Source: an uncultured Eubacteriales bacterium (GTDB taxonomy: Bacteria > Bacillota > Clostridia > Christensenellales > Aristaeellaceae). From it: a stretch of DNA of 46,719 nucleotides. Positions within the stretch are counted from its first letter, which is position 1. The number at the start of each line of letters is the position of its first letter. Below are positions 24,965 through 33,706 of the stretch, in pieces. Made by a program: the position numbers and the translations under genes. The stretch covers positions 1-46,719 of the forward strand of contig UQEF01000011.1 of the NCBI GenBank assembly GCA_900540045.1, in the 5' to 3' direction. The notes under the pieces were generated by a model. The model saw nothing but the letters and a program-made list of their open reading frames with translations, did no database searches and was not told where the DNA came from.

Positions 24965-25264
24965 TTACTGCGCGGCCGCCGCGGTTTCCACGGGGTACAC
25001 GCTGACCTGCTTCTTGTCGCGGCCCTTGCGCTCGAAGCGCACGATGCCGTCCACCTTGGCGTAGAGGGTATCGTCGCTGCCGATGCCCACGTTCAGGCCG
25101 GGATGGATGTGGGTGCCACGCTGGCGCACAAGGATGTTGCCGGCGAGGGAGAACTGACCGTCGGCGCGCTTGGGCCCAAGGCGCTTGCTTTCGCTGTCGC
25201 GGCCGTTACGGGTGGAGCCCATACCTTTTTTATGGGCGAAAAACTGAAGATTCAGCTTCAACAT
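24965..25264 (-). CDS. rpmA: 50S ribosomal protein L27 with cleavable N-terminal extension
   Basis: A 99-residue L27. It begins [14 protein letters not shown], where the Prp protease cuts after LQFF to expose the Ala-His-Lys-Lys terminus that reaches the peptidyl transferase centre. [22 protein letters not shown] and the [15 protein letters not shown] motif are standard. The C-terminal 15 residues ([11 protein letters not shown]) are variable. ATG 25264 is preceded by GGGAGGA. Third gene of the L21-Prp-L27 operon. Confidence 0.97.
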   Translation of the reverse strand: MLKLNLQFFAHKKGMGSTRNGRDSESKRLGPKRADGQFSLAGNILVRQRGTHIHPGLNVGIGSDDTLYAKVDGIVRFERKGRDKKQVSVYPVETAAAAQ

Positions 25265-25280
25265 GATGATGTTCCTCCCA

Positions 25281-25604
25281 TCAGATGATTTGTAAATAGG
25301 ATGGATACTGCGCCGCAATATCGAGGAAACCCTGCTCTGCCGTGCGCAGGATGATCCGTGCGTCGTGCTCGCTGGCGGGGGAAAGCCCACCGGGGAGCGC
25401 AACCTGGATCATGACGGGCCTTTCCGAATGGGACACGTTGGGACATATGCCCGCGACGCTTTCCAATGCATTGGCGCAGGTGGTGATGAGCACGCTGGCG
25501 GCCGCGCATACGATGTCCTCACCCGCGGGTGCATATCCCGCATGGCCGCTGACCCGGATGCCGCACAGGCCGCGTGCGTCCCGCAGAAAGGAGACGGTGG
25601 TCAT
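25281..25604 (-). CDS. prp: Ribosomal-processing cysteine protease Prp
   Basis: A 107-residue protease that removes the N-terminal extension of L27, essential in Staphylococcus aureus. The family signature [20 protein letters not shown] carries catalytic His21 and Cys33. Its start overlaps the rplU stop (ATGA), so it is translated together with L21. The presence of the matching extension on L27 confirms the assignment. Confidence 0.95.
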   Translation of the reverse strand: MTTVSFLRDARGLCGIRVSGHAGYAPAGEDIVCAAASVLITTCANALESVAGICPNVSHSERPVMIQVALPGGLSPASEHDARIILRTAEQGFLDIAAQYPSYLQII

Positions 25605-25909
25605 CAGCCCACCGCGGTGATCTCCACCTTGGTATACGCCTGACGGTGACCCGCCTTGCGATGATAGTTCTTCTTGCTCTTGTACTTGTAGATGATGATC
25701 TTTTCGCCCTTGACCTGCGCCAGAACCTTGCCCTCAACCTTGGCACCGGCCAAAGTGGGCGTACCGACTTCCACGCCCTCGTCAGAGCCCAGCATCAGCA
25801 CGTCGAAGCTGACCTTGCTGTCCACTTCCTGGTCCAGCTTTTCCACGTAGATAACGTCCCCCTGGGACACACGATACTGCTTGCCACCGGATACGATCAC
25901 AGCGTACAT
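25604..25909 (-). CDS. rplU: 50S ribosomal protein L21
   Basis: A 101-residue L21: [26 protein letters not shown] at the start and [38 protein letters not shown] at the end, both typical. ATG 25909 lies behind AGGAGGTG. A longer in-frame reading from 26008 runs through the leader and is not supported. Confidence 0.97.
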   Translation of the reverse strand: MYAVIVSGGKQYRVSQGDVIYVEKLDQEVDSKVSFDVLMLGSDEGVEVGTPTLAGAKVEGKVLAQVKGEKIIIYKYKSKKNYHRKAGHRQAYTKVEITAVG

Positions 25910-26027
25910 GGCAAAGCACCTCCTGAATGATCTCGCCAAGCGACAAGGTGGCGCGTTTAGGCGCACTTCAAAACCCCGCTTGAGCGGCTTACCGAATAAA
26001 ATTATCATAAAACCCGTGAGCTGTCAA
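25910..26027 (-). promoter_or_regulatory. Promoter and structured leader of rplU-prp-rpmA
   Basis: On the - strand TTGACA (26027-26022) is followed after 16-17 bases by an AT-rich -10 region, ATAATTT (26005-25999). The leader of about 85 bases contains a CCGC/GCGG hairpin and a GTGCGC...GCGCCAC stem just before the ribosome binding site. Firmicutes carry an autoregulatory L21 leader here; I think this is one but cannot confirm the family fold. Confidence 0.55.
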
Positions 26028-26059
26028 GGGTTTTGCCGAAATTTCGGCGTTTTGAGGCG

Positions 26060-27946
26060 TTACGCAATCGGAATTTCCGCTGCCTGTGCAATGGCGTATA
26101 CATACCCGCGGAAGGAGCGGGAAAACCCTTCCACCACCTGTCTGGAAAACGGGCCCGCCGGATCGGACAGGCTGGCAGTCAGCTTATCGCGCAGCTCGCG
26201 GCGCACGGACTCGCTCCTCAGGCGCTTTTCCAGATTGACCCGCCGGAGTACAAGCGGCACGTCGGCGCGCATCAGCGCCCCGGACACCGCGTTCCATCCC
26301 AGAAGCGACGCTACCGCACCCACGGCCACCCCCGCCACAAAGCCCAGCGGCCCCGTGGCGATCAGGGCGATGCCGCCGCCGCCGCAGAGCAGACCCGCCG
26401 CCACGCTCACGATCACGCCCAGCACCGCGCCCATCAGTGAGAGACCCATCCAGCTGCCCGGTTTGAGCTGCACGCTGGCGGCGCCGGTGGCGGTCAGATC
26501 CAGCTGCATCTGACGGCGTGGGACCTCGAAGCGGTCACAGATGGGGTCCACCATGGCCTGAAGGCGGTCCGTGAGCGAAGAAAGCCACACCCGCACGGCG
26601 GGCGCGAGCGTCTCTTCGGCCAGGGGCGAAGAGAGAATCCGCTCCACGCGCGCGCCAATACGGTCGTTCATCTCGCCCAGGGTGCGGATCTCCCCGCGCT
26701 TCCACTGCTGTGCGAGGGGGATGGCTGCCTCGTCCACAATCAGATCGCAAAGCAGCTTTGCTACTGCCGGAATCAGCGCGGGCAGGGACTCAGAGGCAAT
26801 GGCGCTCACGCGCGCGTCGGTGATCTCCTCGCGGATGGCCTTGCGAAAGGCGCGCAGGTTTTCATCCACCCAGCCCGCGTAGGCCAGGCCCTTGGCGATG
26901 GAGAACTCCGGTTCCGGGCAGCTGACCACGACGGCGGCGGGGAATCTCTCCTGGCATGCCTCACGGAAAAACGGCATGCGCGAAGCGCCACCGGTCAAAA
27001 GCAGCAGTTGGGGAGGACGCTCCGACGTGAGCCGGGCGGCGTTGTCCAACGCCTCCGATACGGCCTGCGAAAAGGACCGCCCGTCCAGCTCCGGCAGGGG
27101 ATCGTCCACCAGATGGGAGACTTCCTCGTTGTCGATTTGGAGCGTGAGGCGCTGCACGCCGTCGTAGCAGACCCGAAGCGTTTTTTTGGCCACCGGCGCG
27201 GCCTCGGTGGCCAGCCGGGTAAAATAATCCTCCTTGAGACGGCGCGCCTCAATTTCCAGATAGCTGTACCAACTGCGGCTTTCCGAAAGCACGCTGCGCA
27301 GAGCAGCACGGTCGCGGCTTCGCTCCACCGCGCGGCGAAGCAGCGCCGCATCCAGAAGGCCGCCGCCCAGCGCCGTTTCGCCAAAGGTGCCCACGCCCGT
27401 TTCGCGTCCGTCTACGATATAGGCAAAATCCAGCGTGGAACTGCCGATATCCACCACCAGCGCGCTTTCGTTGAGCACATCCACATCCAGCGCGACAGTG
27501 CGGGCGTACTTGGCATAGAGAAACGCCGCCCGCGATTCTGAAATCACCTGCGGATTCTCCACCCCCGCGCGTACCAGCAGATCGCGGTAGCGGGTGCGCG
27601 CAGCCGTGTTCCAGCCGGCCGGGCAGCCCACCACGAAGCGGTCGTCCGGACGCAGCGCGCCGGATTGGCGCAGGTCGCTCAGCACGCCCCGGACAAAGCG
27701 CACCACATCCTCGTAACTGGCAGGATCGGTCGTAAAGCGGCTTTTGAAGCGCACGCTCAGATCCTGAGCCAGCGCGTCGATCAGGGCACGGTCGCCCACC
27801 ACGATTTCGCCGCCCAGGAGGCCTACGGCGCTGAGCAGACTGGCGCTGCCGCATACGGGCAGAATCACCGGTTCAATGAGAGAGCCATGTTCAAAGGCGG
27901 CGACGGCGCTTTCACCGTCGCCCATATCAAAACCGATATATCGCAT
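26060..27946 (-). CDS. Membrane-anchored Hsp70-like ATPase
   Basis: A 628-residue protein with an actin/Hsp70-type ATPase in the first 365 residues: phosphate-1 loop IGFDMGDGESA (4-14), phosphate-2 loop VVDIGSSTLDF (164-174), TFGETALGGGLLD (187-199) and the adenosine loop LLLTGGASRMPFF (315-327). It lacks the DnaK substrate-binding domain. Instead residues 370-490 are mostly helical, followed by two Gly-rich hydrophobic segments (about 500-520 and 525-550) and a basic helical tail. I infer a membrane-attached chaperone or assembly ATPase. ATG 27946 follows AAAGGTG. The upstream gene looks GrpE-like. Its substrate is unknown. Confidence 0.75.
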   Translation of the reverse strand: MRYIGFDMGDGESAVAAFEHGSLIEPVILPVCGSASLLSAVGLLGGEIVVGDRALIDALAQDLSVRFKSRFTTDPASYEDVVRFVRGVLSDLRQSGALRPDDRFVVGCPAGWNTAARTRYRDLLVRAGVENPQVISESRAAFLYAKYARTVALDVDVLNESALVVDIGSSTLDFAYIVDGRETGVGTFGETALGGGLLDAALLRRAVERSRDRAALRSVLSESRSWYSYLEIEARRLKEDYFTRLATEAAPVAKKTLRVCYDGVQRLTLQIDNEEVSHLVDDPLPELDGRSFSQAVSEALDNAARLTSERPPQLLLLTGGASRMPFFREACQERFPAAVVVSCPEPEFSIAKGLAYAGWVDENLRAFRKAIREEITDARVSAIASESLPALIPAVAKLLCDLIVDEAAIPLAQQWKRGEIRTLGEMNDRIGARVERILSSPLAEETLAPAVRVWLSSLTDRLQAMVDPICDRFEVPRRQMQLDLTATGAASVQLKPGSWMGLSLMGAVLGVIVSVAAGLLCGGGGIALIATGPLGFVAGVAVGAVASLLGWNAVSGALMRADVPLVLRRVNLEKRLRSESVRRELRDKLTASLSDPAGPFSRQVVEGFSRSFRGYVYAIAQAAEIPIA

Positions 27947-27964
27947 AGAAATCACCTTTCCGGC

Positions 27965-28807
27965 TCAGGCGGCGTCCGTGCGCACGGCGGCCGTGCCGCG
28001 CCTGAGAAGCCGCCGGTCCTCCAGGGACACGATGGCGGGCGACAGCGTGCGTGTTTCGGACTTGCTGGGCAGGGCGTTGAACAACCGCCGGTTTTCTTCG
28101 GTATAGTCCAGCGCGGTCAGGCCCATGACGGCGAGCATCTTGCGGGCCGCCTCACCGGCTGCTTCGGGAACTTCGCCGTCGCATTCGTATAGTGCCTCCA
28201 TCAGATCGGCGGCGCGCGCCAGCGTGGAGGCATCGGCGGTTTGGAGGCCTCCGCGAAGCTGCTCGTTGAGGTAGGCAAGGTCGTTGAGCGAGCGGTCGAT
28301 GGCGCGCATCTGCCGGTCCATCAGCGTGAGGAGGCGCTCCACATCGGGCTTCAGGACCACGCGCACCTCGTCCTCCGGCGCGGTGGGACGCCGTCGCTCC
28401 CGCACAAGCGCCCATGCGCCTGCCAGCAGCGCCGCCAACGCGAGAAGCCAGCCCAAAGCGAGACCCTTGAGGTAGCAATAGCCTCCCAGCGCAAGCTGCA
28501 CCAGCAGCGCCGCGCCCCAAAGCGCGATGCCGCCGCGTGCAGCGGGCTTGTCCGCCTGCCGCCGGGGTGTCCATACCTGCGCGGATGTCTGACAGTCCAC
28601 AAGGTCCACCGAGGTTTTGAGCTGGCTCATCAAAACGCCCGCCTGCTGCCGGAGCACTTCGTCGGTCATTTCGGCCAGGGCGTTTTGTTCGGTTTGCAAA
28701 AGAGCATGGCGCACCCGGTCCGCTGCGCCCGCAGGATCGGTCTGCTCTTCCAGCGCGGCGCGCAGCGCCGGCTTTTGCGCCTGCCAGTGATCAAATACGT
28801 TCGTCAT
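27965..28807 (-). CDS. Membrane protein with GrpE-like C-terminal region
   Basis: A 280-residue protein. Residues 1-90 are helical and soluble, two hydrophobic helices lie at about 92-112 and 114-135, then a charged helix (145-190, VERLLTLMDRQMRAIDRSLNDLAYLNEQLRG) and a short helical bundle. The last 50 residues (LDYTEENRRLFNALPS, then TLSPAIVSLEDRRLLRRG) have the length and pattern of the GrpE beta domain. I therefore suggest a membrane-bound nucleotide exchange factor for the Hsp70-like protein encoded 18 bases downstream. The GrpE similarity is weak by eye and needs structure comparison. ATG 28807 follows GAAAGG. Confidence 0.55.
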   Translation of the reverse strand: MTNVFDHWQAQKPALRAALEEQTDPAGAADRVRHALLQTEQNALAEMTDEVLRQQAGVLMSQLKTSVDLVDCQTSAQVWTPRRQADKPAARGGIALWGAALLVQLALGGYCYLKGLALGWLLALAALLAGAWALVRERRRPTAPEDEVRVVLKPDVERLLTLMDRQMRAIDRSLNDLAYLNEQLRGGLQTADASTLARAADLMEALYECDGEVPEAAGEAARKMLAVMGLTALDYTEENRRLFNALPSKSETRTLSPAIVSLEDRRLLRRGTAAVRTDAA

Positions 28808-28867
28808 GATAATAAACCTTTCGGCGGGGCCGCTTGAGCAAGGAAGGGAAAAGTCCCGCGCTCCGCC

Positions 28868-28896
28868 ATGATATCACAGGAAACGTGCGTTTCCCA
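28868..28896 (-). promoter_or_regulatory. Promoter with palindromic operator for the Hsp70-like pair
   Basis: On the - strand an extended -10, TGATATCAT (28876-28868), has only a weak -35 (TGGGAA, 28896-28891). The spacer is occupied by a perfect inverted repeat, GGAAACG-TG-CGTTTCC (28879-28894). A weak -35 plus an operator in the spacer suggests a regulator controls this operon. I do not recognise the motif; it is not a CIRCE element. Confidence 0.55.
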
Positions 28897-28918
28897 CAGA
28901 CAAAGTTTGCAAGAGGGG

Positions 28919-29623
28919 TTACAGCGCCTTTAAAGTGGCCAACTCCTCCGGAGTCAGCTCGCGCCACATGCCGCGCGGCAAATCGCCCAGACGAAGGGGG
29001 CCGAAGCGGATGCGGCGCAGCAGCACCACCTGATGTCCCACCTGCTCCACCATCTTGCGCACCTGGCGGTTGCGCCCTTCATGGATGGTAACCAGCATGT
29101 CGGTGTAGAGGGGCTTGACGGACAACAGCTTCACTTTGGCGCGCGCAGTGCGGCGGCCGTCCACCATCACGCCGTTTTCCAGGCGGCGCGCCTCCTCGGG
29201 CGTAACCTGGTTGCTCACGCGCGCCAGATACACCTTTTCCACCTCGCGCGAGGGATGGAGCATGCGCTCGGTCAGCTCTCCGTCGTTGGTGAGCAGGAGC
29301 AGGCCCTCGCTGTCGTAATCCAGTCGGCCCACGGGATAGAGCCGCACGGGAAAATCCCGAAACTTGTCCAGCACGGTAGCCCGGCCTTCCGGGTCGGTTA
29401 CGGTGGTCACTTCCCCGGCGGGCTTGTGGTACATGATGTAGCATTTCTCCGCTTCCGGCAGGGCCGGGCGCCCGTCCACCCGCACGTCCTGTCCCGGTTC
29501 CACCTGCGCGCCCATGTGGCTGATGACCTGTCCATCCACGGTGACGCGCCCTTCGGCCATCAGTTTTTCGGCCGCACGCCGCGAAGCCACGCCGCACGAC
29601 GCCAGATACTTTTGTAAACGCAT
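28919..29623 (-). CDS. rluB: Pseudouridine synthase, RluB/RsuA family
   Basis: A 234-residue enzyme that isomerises uridine in rRNA, probably in 23S helix 89 if RluB-like. An N-terminal S4 RNA-binding domain (MRLQKYLASCGVASRRAAEKLMAEGRVTVDG) precedes the catalytic domain with the catalytic Asp in PVGRLDYDSEGLLLLTNDG, and IHEGRNRQVRKMVEQVGHQVVLLRRIRFGPL at the C-terminus. The size is standard. The ribosome binding site GCAGGAGG precedes ATG. Often linked to scpAB or cmk in Firmicutes; here it stands alone. Confidence 0.93.
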   Translation of the reverse strand: MRLQKYLASCGVASRRAAEKLMAEGRVTVDGQVISHMGAQVEPGQDVRVDGRPALPEAEKCYIMYHKPAGEVTTVTDPEGRATVLDKFRDFPVRLYPVGRLDYDSEGLLLLTNDGELTERMLHPSREVEKVYLARVSNQVTPEEARRLENGVMVDGRRTARAKVKLLSVKPLYTDMLVTIHEGRNRQVRKMVEQVGHQVVLLRRIRFGPLRLGDLPRGMWRELTPEELATLKAL

Positions 29624-29696
29624 ACTTGCCTCCTGCGCGAAGGATTATCCGCGCAGGTTCAGCATAGCAGAAACGCAGGAGATTGGCAAGCAGCGC

Positions 29697-29725
29697 TTTA
29701 CTTGGCTCCGGCAGCGTGATACAAT
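29697..29725 (+). promoter_or_regulatory. Promoter of the phosphohexomutase gene
   Basis: TTTACT (29697-29702), 17-base spacer, TACAAT (29720-29725), with TGA just before the -10 (extended -10). Confidence 0.7.
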
Positions 29726-29756
29726 AAATACCGGCATTTTGTGAAACGGAGGTACC

Positions 29757-31181
29757 ATGCAGATGATTTCATTTGGCACGGGCGGATGGCGCGCCATTAT
29801 CGCCGATGGGTTTACCAAACTCAATGTGCAGAGGCTTGCGCGGGCGCTGGCGCTGCGCATGAAGGCGGAGGATGTACAGGACAAGAGCTTCTGCATCGGC
29901 TATGACCGCCGGTTTTTGAGCCGTGAAGCGGCGCAGTGGGCGGCAGAGGTACTGGCGGGGGAGGGAATCCATGTGCTGTTCATCAGCCGGGAAGCGCCCA
30001 CGCCTCTGATCATGTTCACGGTCCAGTATTACGGTCTGGACTACGGCATGGCAGTTACGGCCAGCCATAACCCCGCGATCTACAACGGCGTGAAGGTGTT
30101 CACCAAGGGCGGGCGCGACGCGGAGGAGTCCGTGACCAACGAGCTGGGCGAAGCCGCCAACCGCGTTGCCGAGGAAGATATCCACATCATCCCCTATGAT
30201 AAGGCCGTGGCGGCGGGACTGGTGCAGGAGATTAACCCGCAGAATCCGTACCTGGACGCCATCATCCGTGGCGTAAATATGGATGCCATCCGAAGCCGTG
30301 ACCTGCATATCATTCTGGACCCGATGTACGGCGTGAGCCGCACGTCGCTGCAGACCATTCTGCTCACGGCCCGCTGCGATGTGAACGTCATTCATGAGCG
30401 GCATGACACGCTCTTTGGCGGCCGCCTGCCCGCGCCGAATGTGCAGACGCTGGGCGCGCTGCGGGCCGCAGTGCTGGAGCAGCACGCGGATCTGGGCATC
30501 GCCACCGACGGCGACGCAGACCGTCTGGGCATCATCGACGACGAAGGCCGCTTTGTCCATCCCAACCAGATTCTGGTGCTGCTGTACTACTATCTGCTCA
30601 AGTACAAGGGCTGGCATGGACCTGCCGTGCGCAACCTCGCCACCACCCATCTTCTGGACCGCGTGGCGGCGGCCTTTGGCGAAACCTGCTACGAGGTGCC
30701 GGTGGGCTTCAAGCACATTTCCGCAGGCATGCGCGAGCACAACGCCGTCATCGGCGGCGAAAGCAGCGGCGGCCTGACTGTGCGCGGCCATATCAACGGC
30801 AAGGACGGAATCTATGCTGCCACGCTGCTGGTGGAGATGCTCAGCGTGACCGGCAAGAAGATGAGCGCCCTGATGCGGGAAATCTACGACGAATTCGGGA
30901 CAGCCTACATGACCGAGCGCGACTGGCCCTTCGATGAGGAAACGAAGCAGCGGCTGAATACGCTGCTCATGCTGGATAAAAAGCTGCCGGATTTCCCCGT
31001 GCCGGTGAAGAGCGTGAACTACATGGACGGCTGCAAGGTGCTCTTTGACAATGGCTGGCTCATCGCACGATTCAGCGGTACGGAACCACGCATCCGCATC
31101 TTCTGCGAAATGCCCACCCGCGAGGAGGCAGAGCGCCTCACGGGCGTGATGGCCGCGTTTTTGCACCTGCCCACGCCCTGA
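29757..31181 (+). CDS. Phosphoglucomutase/phosphomannomutase
   Basis: A 474-residue alpha-D-phosphohexomutase (COG1109), interconverting hexose 1- and 6-phosphates. FGTGGWRAII marks the N-terminus, the phosphoserine is Ser103 in TASHNPA, the magnesium loop is DGDADRLG (near residue 250), the sugar-binding loop GGESSGG (near 338), and the phosphate-binding loop RFSGTEPRIR near the C-terminus. It could be a glucose, mannose or dual-specificity enzyme; the sequence does not settle this. GGAGGT lies close to the first ATG, so ATG 29763 is an alternative start. A single-gene unit between its own promoter and terminator. Confidence 0.92.
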   Translation: MQMISFGTGGWRAIIADGFTKLNVQRLARALALRMKAEDVQDKSFCIGYDRRFLSREAAQWAAEVLAGEGIHVLFISREAPTPLIMFTVQYYGLDYGMAVTASHNPAIYNGVKVFTKGGRDAEESVTNELGEAANRVAEEDIHIIPYDKAVAAGLVQEINPQNPYLDAIIRGVNMDAIRSRDLHIILDPMYGVSRTSLQTILLTARCDVNVIHERHDTLFGGRLPAPNVQTLGALRAAVLEQHADLGIATDGDADRLGIIDDEGRFVHPNQILVLLYYYLLKYKGWHGPAVRNLATTHLLDRVAAAFGETCYEVPVGFKHISAGMREHNAVIGGESSGGLTVRGHINGKDGIYAATLLVEMLSVTGKKMSALMREIYDEFGTAYMTERDWPFDEETKQRLNTLLMLDKKLPDFPVPVKSVNYMDGCKVLFDNGWLIARFSGTEPRIRIFCEMPTREEAERLTGVMAAFLHLPTP

Positions 31182-31191
31182 TCGGTGAACG

Positions 31192-31235
31192 AAAAAAGGC
31201 TTCCGGACCCTGCCCTAAGGTCCGGAAGCCTTTTT
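31192..31235 (+). terminator. Bidirectional terminator between the mutase gene and znuB
   Basis: GGCTTCCGGACC (31198-31209) pairs perfectly with GGTCCGGAAGCC (31219-31230), with five T residues on the + side and six A residues on the left serving the - strand znu operon. Confidence 0.92.
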
Positions 31236-31244
31236 GTTGTGACA

Positions 31245-32060
31245 TCACCCGCGAAGCCGCCCTACGGCGGCAAAGATCAGGAACGCCAGAATGTTGGCCA
31301 CGACCACCGTGGCTCCGGCGGCGGTGGAAAGCAGGTAGCTTGCGCACAGCCCCACAAAGAAGCATACCACCGATACCGCCGCGGCGCACAGCGTCACGCT
31401 TTTGAAGCTGCGGCATACGCGCATGGCGGTCAGCGCCGGGAAGATGATCAGGCTGGAGATCAGCATGGTGCCCATTACCCGCATGCCCAGTACGATGGTC
31501 ACGGCGGTGAGCAGGGCCAGGAGCATGTTGCAGGCCTCCGCATGTCCACCCGTGGCGCGGGCGAAGGTTTCGTCAAAGGTTACGGCAAAGATGCGGCGGT
31601 AAAACAGCACAAACAGCATAAGCACCGCCGCCGCCAGCACGACGCTCAGGGTTACGTCCTCCCCGCTCATGGCCAGCATGCTGCCAAACAGGTAGTTGTT
31701 GACATCGCTGGTCATACCGGTGCTCAAGGACAGAACGATCACGCCCACGGCCAGCGCGCCGGTAGAGATCATGGCGATGGCCGCATCCCCCTTGAGCCTG
31801 CCGGTGCTGCTCAGGCGCAGCAGCAGAAAGGCCGCCGCGACCACCACCGGGATGGTCACCGCCATGGGGGCCATGCCCAGGGCCGTGGCGACCGCCAGCG
31901 CGCCAAAGCCCACGTGGCTCAAGCCGTCGCCAATCATCGAATAGCGCTTGAGCACCAGGCTTACGCCCAGCAGCGCCGCGCACAGCGATACCAGCAAGCC
32001 CACAATGAGGGCCCGAACCATAAATTGATAGCTGAACATGGTGGAAAGCATCTCAATCAC
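31245..32060 (-). CDS. znuB: Zinc (metal) ABC transporter permease ZnuB
   Basis: A 271-residue permease of the ABC-3 family with about eight hydrophobic segments (SYQFMVRALIVGLLVSLCAALLGVSLVLKRYSMIGDGLSHVGFGALAVA, family hallmark). It transports Zn or Mn; neighbouring Zur and ZnuA favour zinc. I chose GTG 32060, eight bases after GGAGG, overlapping the znuC stop by eight bases; ATG 32051 is an alternative. The last gene of the operon. Confidence 0.92.
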   Translation of the reverse strand: MIEMLSTMFSYQFMVRALIVGLLVSLCAALLGVSLVLKRYSMIGDGLSHVGFGALAVATALGMAPMAVTIPVVVAAAFLLLRLSSTGRLKGDAAIAMISTGALAVGVIVLSLSTGMTSDVNNYLFGSMLAMSGEDVTLSVVLAAAVLMLFVLFYRRIFAVTFDETFARATGGHAEACNMLLALLTAVTIVLGMRVMGTMLISSLIIFPALTAMRVCRSFKSVTLCAAAVSVVCFFVGLCASYLLSTAAGATVVVANILAFLIFAAVGRLRG

Positions 32061-32754
32061 GCGACTCACCTCCCGCAAAGGACCTGCCAAGGGGGGAGAG
32101 GCGGTACGCATCCGGCGTGCCCAGGAAGGTCGCGCCGTGGGCCATGTGCAGGATGCGGTCCGCATAGCGGAGCGCAGCGTCCACATCATGGGAGATCATC
32201 ACGACGGTGAGCCCCCGGTCGCGGTGCAGCATGGCGATTACTTCATATAACTCGCGCGTAACCACCGGATCAAGGCCTGCCACCGGCTCGTCCAGCAGCA
32301 GCAGGCTGCGCGTGGCACACAGCGCGCGCGCCAGCAGGGCACGCTGTTGCTGTCCGCCGCTCAGGCGCATGAAGCTGCGGTCCCGAATGTCCGCAATGTC
32401 CATCAGCGCCATGTTTTCCTGGGCGGTTTGACGCATGGCGCGGGTCAAAAAGGGCCCCCGTCCCCGGCAGCCGCTGGTGACAACCTCCCACACGGAGGCG
32501 GGAAAGTCATTTTGTACGTCGGTGCGCTGCGGCAAATAGCCGATTTCGGTGCGCCTGAGGCCGTCGCCATAGCGAACGCAGCCCCTCACAGGCGTTATCA
32601 GCCCCAGCAGCCCCTTGACCAGCGTGCTCTTGCCCGACCCGTTTTCCCCCACGATGCACAGGTACTCGCCCCGCTCCACCGTCAGGTCCAGCGCATCCAC
32701 AACCACACGGCCCTCATAGGCAAAGGCCGCCTTTTCGCAGGTGATCAGCGCCAT
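32053..32754 (-). CDS. znuC: Zinc ABC transporter ATPase ZnuC
   Basis: A 233-residue ABC ATPase: Walker A GENGSGKST, signature LSGGQQQRALLARAL, Walker B LLLLDEPVAGLDP, switch VVMISHDVDAAL. IGYLPQRTDVQNDFPASVWEVV is the Q-loop region typical of the metal-importing ABC-3 partner. The ATG overlaps the znuA stop. Confidence 0.94.
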   Translation of the reverse strand: MALITCEKAAFAYEGRVVVDALDLTVERGEYLCIVGENGSGKSTLVKGLLGLITPVRGCVRYGDGLRRTEIGYLPQRTDVQNDFPASVWEVVTSGCRGRGPFLTRAMRQTAQENMALMDIADIRDRSFMRLSGGQQQRALLARALCATRSLLLLDEPVAGLDPVVTRELYEVIAMLHRDRGLTVVMISHDVDAALRYADRILHMAHGATFLGTPDAYRLSPLGRSFAGGESRD

Positions 32755-33698
32755 CAGTCAAGAGCCTCCTTCAGCGCCGCCACGTTGTTCCACATCAGGG
32801 ACAGATAGGTGGCGCCGGCATCCAGCTCCTCAGCCGACACGTTGTGGCAGCTGTGGAACAGAAGCTCTCTCGCCCCGGTTTCCTCGGCCAGAACGTCGGC
32901 AGTCTTGCGGCTGGAAAACTCGATATAGAAGATCACAGGGATCTGCTCAGCCCGTATGGTGTCCACCAGGGAGATCACCGTGCGCACGCTGGGCTCGCTG
33001 TCCTCACTGCAGCCGGGAAAGGCCGCGTCATAGCGCAGGTGGTAATCGTGCGCAAAGTAGCGGAAGGGGAAACGGTCGCCAAAGACGATCAGGTCGCGCT
33101 TGCCATCGGCCACCGTTTCTTCAAAAGCCGCATCTAGCTCCTTGAGGCCGGCCAGATAGGTGGAAAGCGCGCCTTCATATGCCTGCGTGTTCTGGGGAGC
33201 GATGTCGCACAATGTGGCGCACAGCTGCTGGACGATCAGCATCGCGTTTTTGGGCGAGGTCCATACGTGTTCGTCCATTTCGGCCTCTTCTTGGCCATGC
33301 TCGTGCGCTTCCTGTTCCATACTGGCGGAGGTTTCCTCAGCCAACAGGGTCACGCAGTCCGTCAGGCGGAAGGTGCGGGGCGCATTTTCTCCCATGGAGG
33401 CGAGGATCTCTTCCACCCAGTGGTCACTCTCGCCCCCGGCATAAAGAAAAAGATCCGCCTGCTGAATATCGATGATGTCCCTGGGCGAAGGCTCATAGCT
33501 GTGGCTTTCGCTTCCGGGGGGCAGAAGCAGGCGCACCTGCGCCGTATCGCCAGCCAGCTGGCGGGCAAAGTCATAGGCAGGGAAGATCGTGCACACGATG
33601 GACAGCGGCGCTTCCGAGGCAAGGGCGGACGGGGCGCAGGCTGCGCAGAGCAGCGTTGCACAGCAAAGGAACATAAACAGACGGCGGATGGATTTCAT
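32754..33698 (-). CDS. znuA: Zinc ABC transporter substrate-binding protein ZnuA
   Basis: A 314-residue cluster A-I metal-binding protein. The signal peptide is MKSIRRLFMFLCCATLLCAACAPSALASEA; the LCAAC stretch could be an atypical lipobox, or cleavage may be at ALA-SE. Metal ligands are likely His in GSESHSYEPSPRD, His in DEHVWTSPKN, and Glu/Asp further on; FGDRFPFRYFAHDYHLRYDAAFPGCS is the clostridial variant of the third site. A short His/Glu-rich loop (EAHEHGQEEAEMDEH) may collect zinc. ATG 33698 follows GAGGAG; the previous gene's stop overlaps its upstream region. Confidence 0.9.
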   Translation of the reverse strand: MKSIRRLFMFLCCATLLCAACAPSALASEAPLSIVCTIFPAYDFARQLAGDTAQVRLLLPPGSESHSYEPSPRDIIDIQQADLFLYAGGESDHWVEEILASMGENAPRTFRLTDCVTLLAEETSASMEQEAHEHGQEEAEMDEHVWTSPKNAMLIVQQLCATLCDIAPQNTQAYEGALSTYLAGLKELDAAFEETVADGKRDLIVFGDRFPFRYFAHDYHLRYDAAFPGCSEDSEPSVRTVISLVDTIRAEQIPVIFYIEFSSRKTADVLAEETGARELLFHSCHNVSAEELDAGATYLSLMWNNVAALKEALD

Positions 33699-33706
33699 GG
33701 AGCTCC

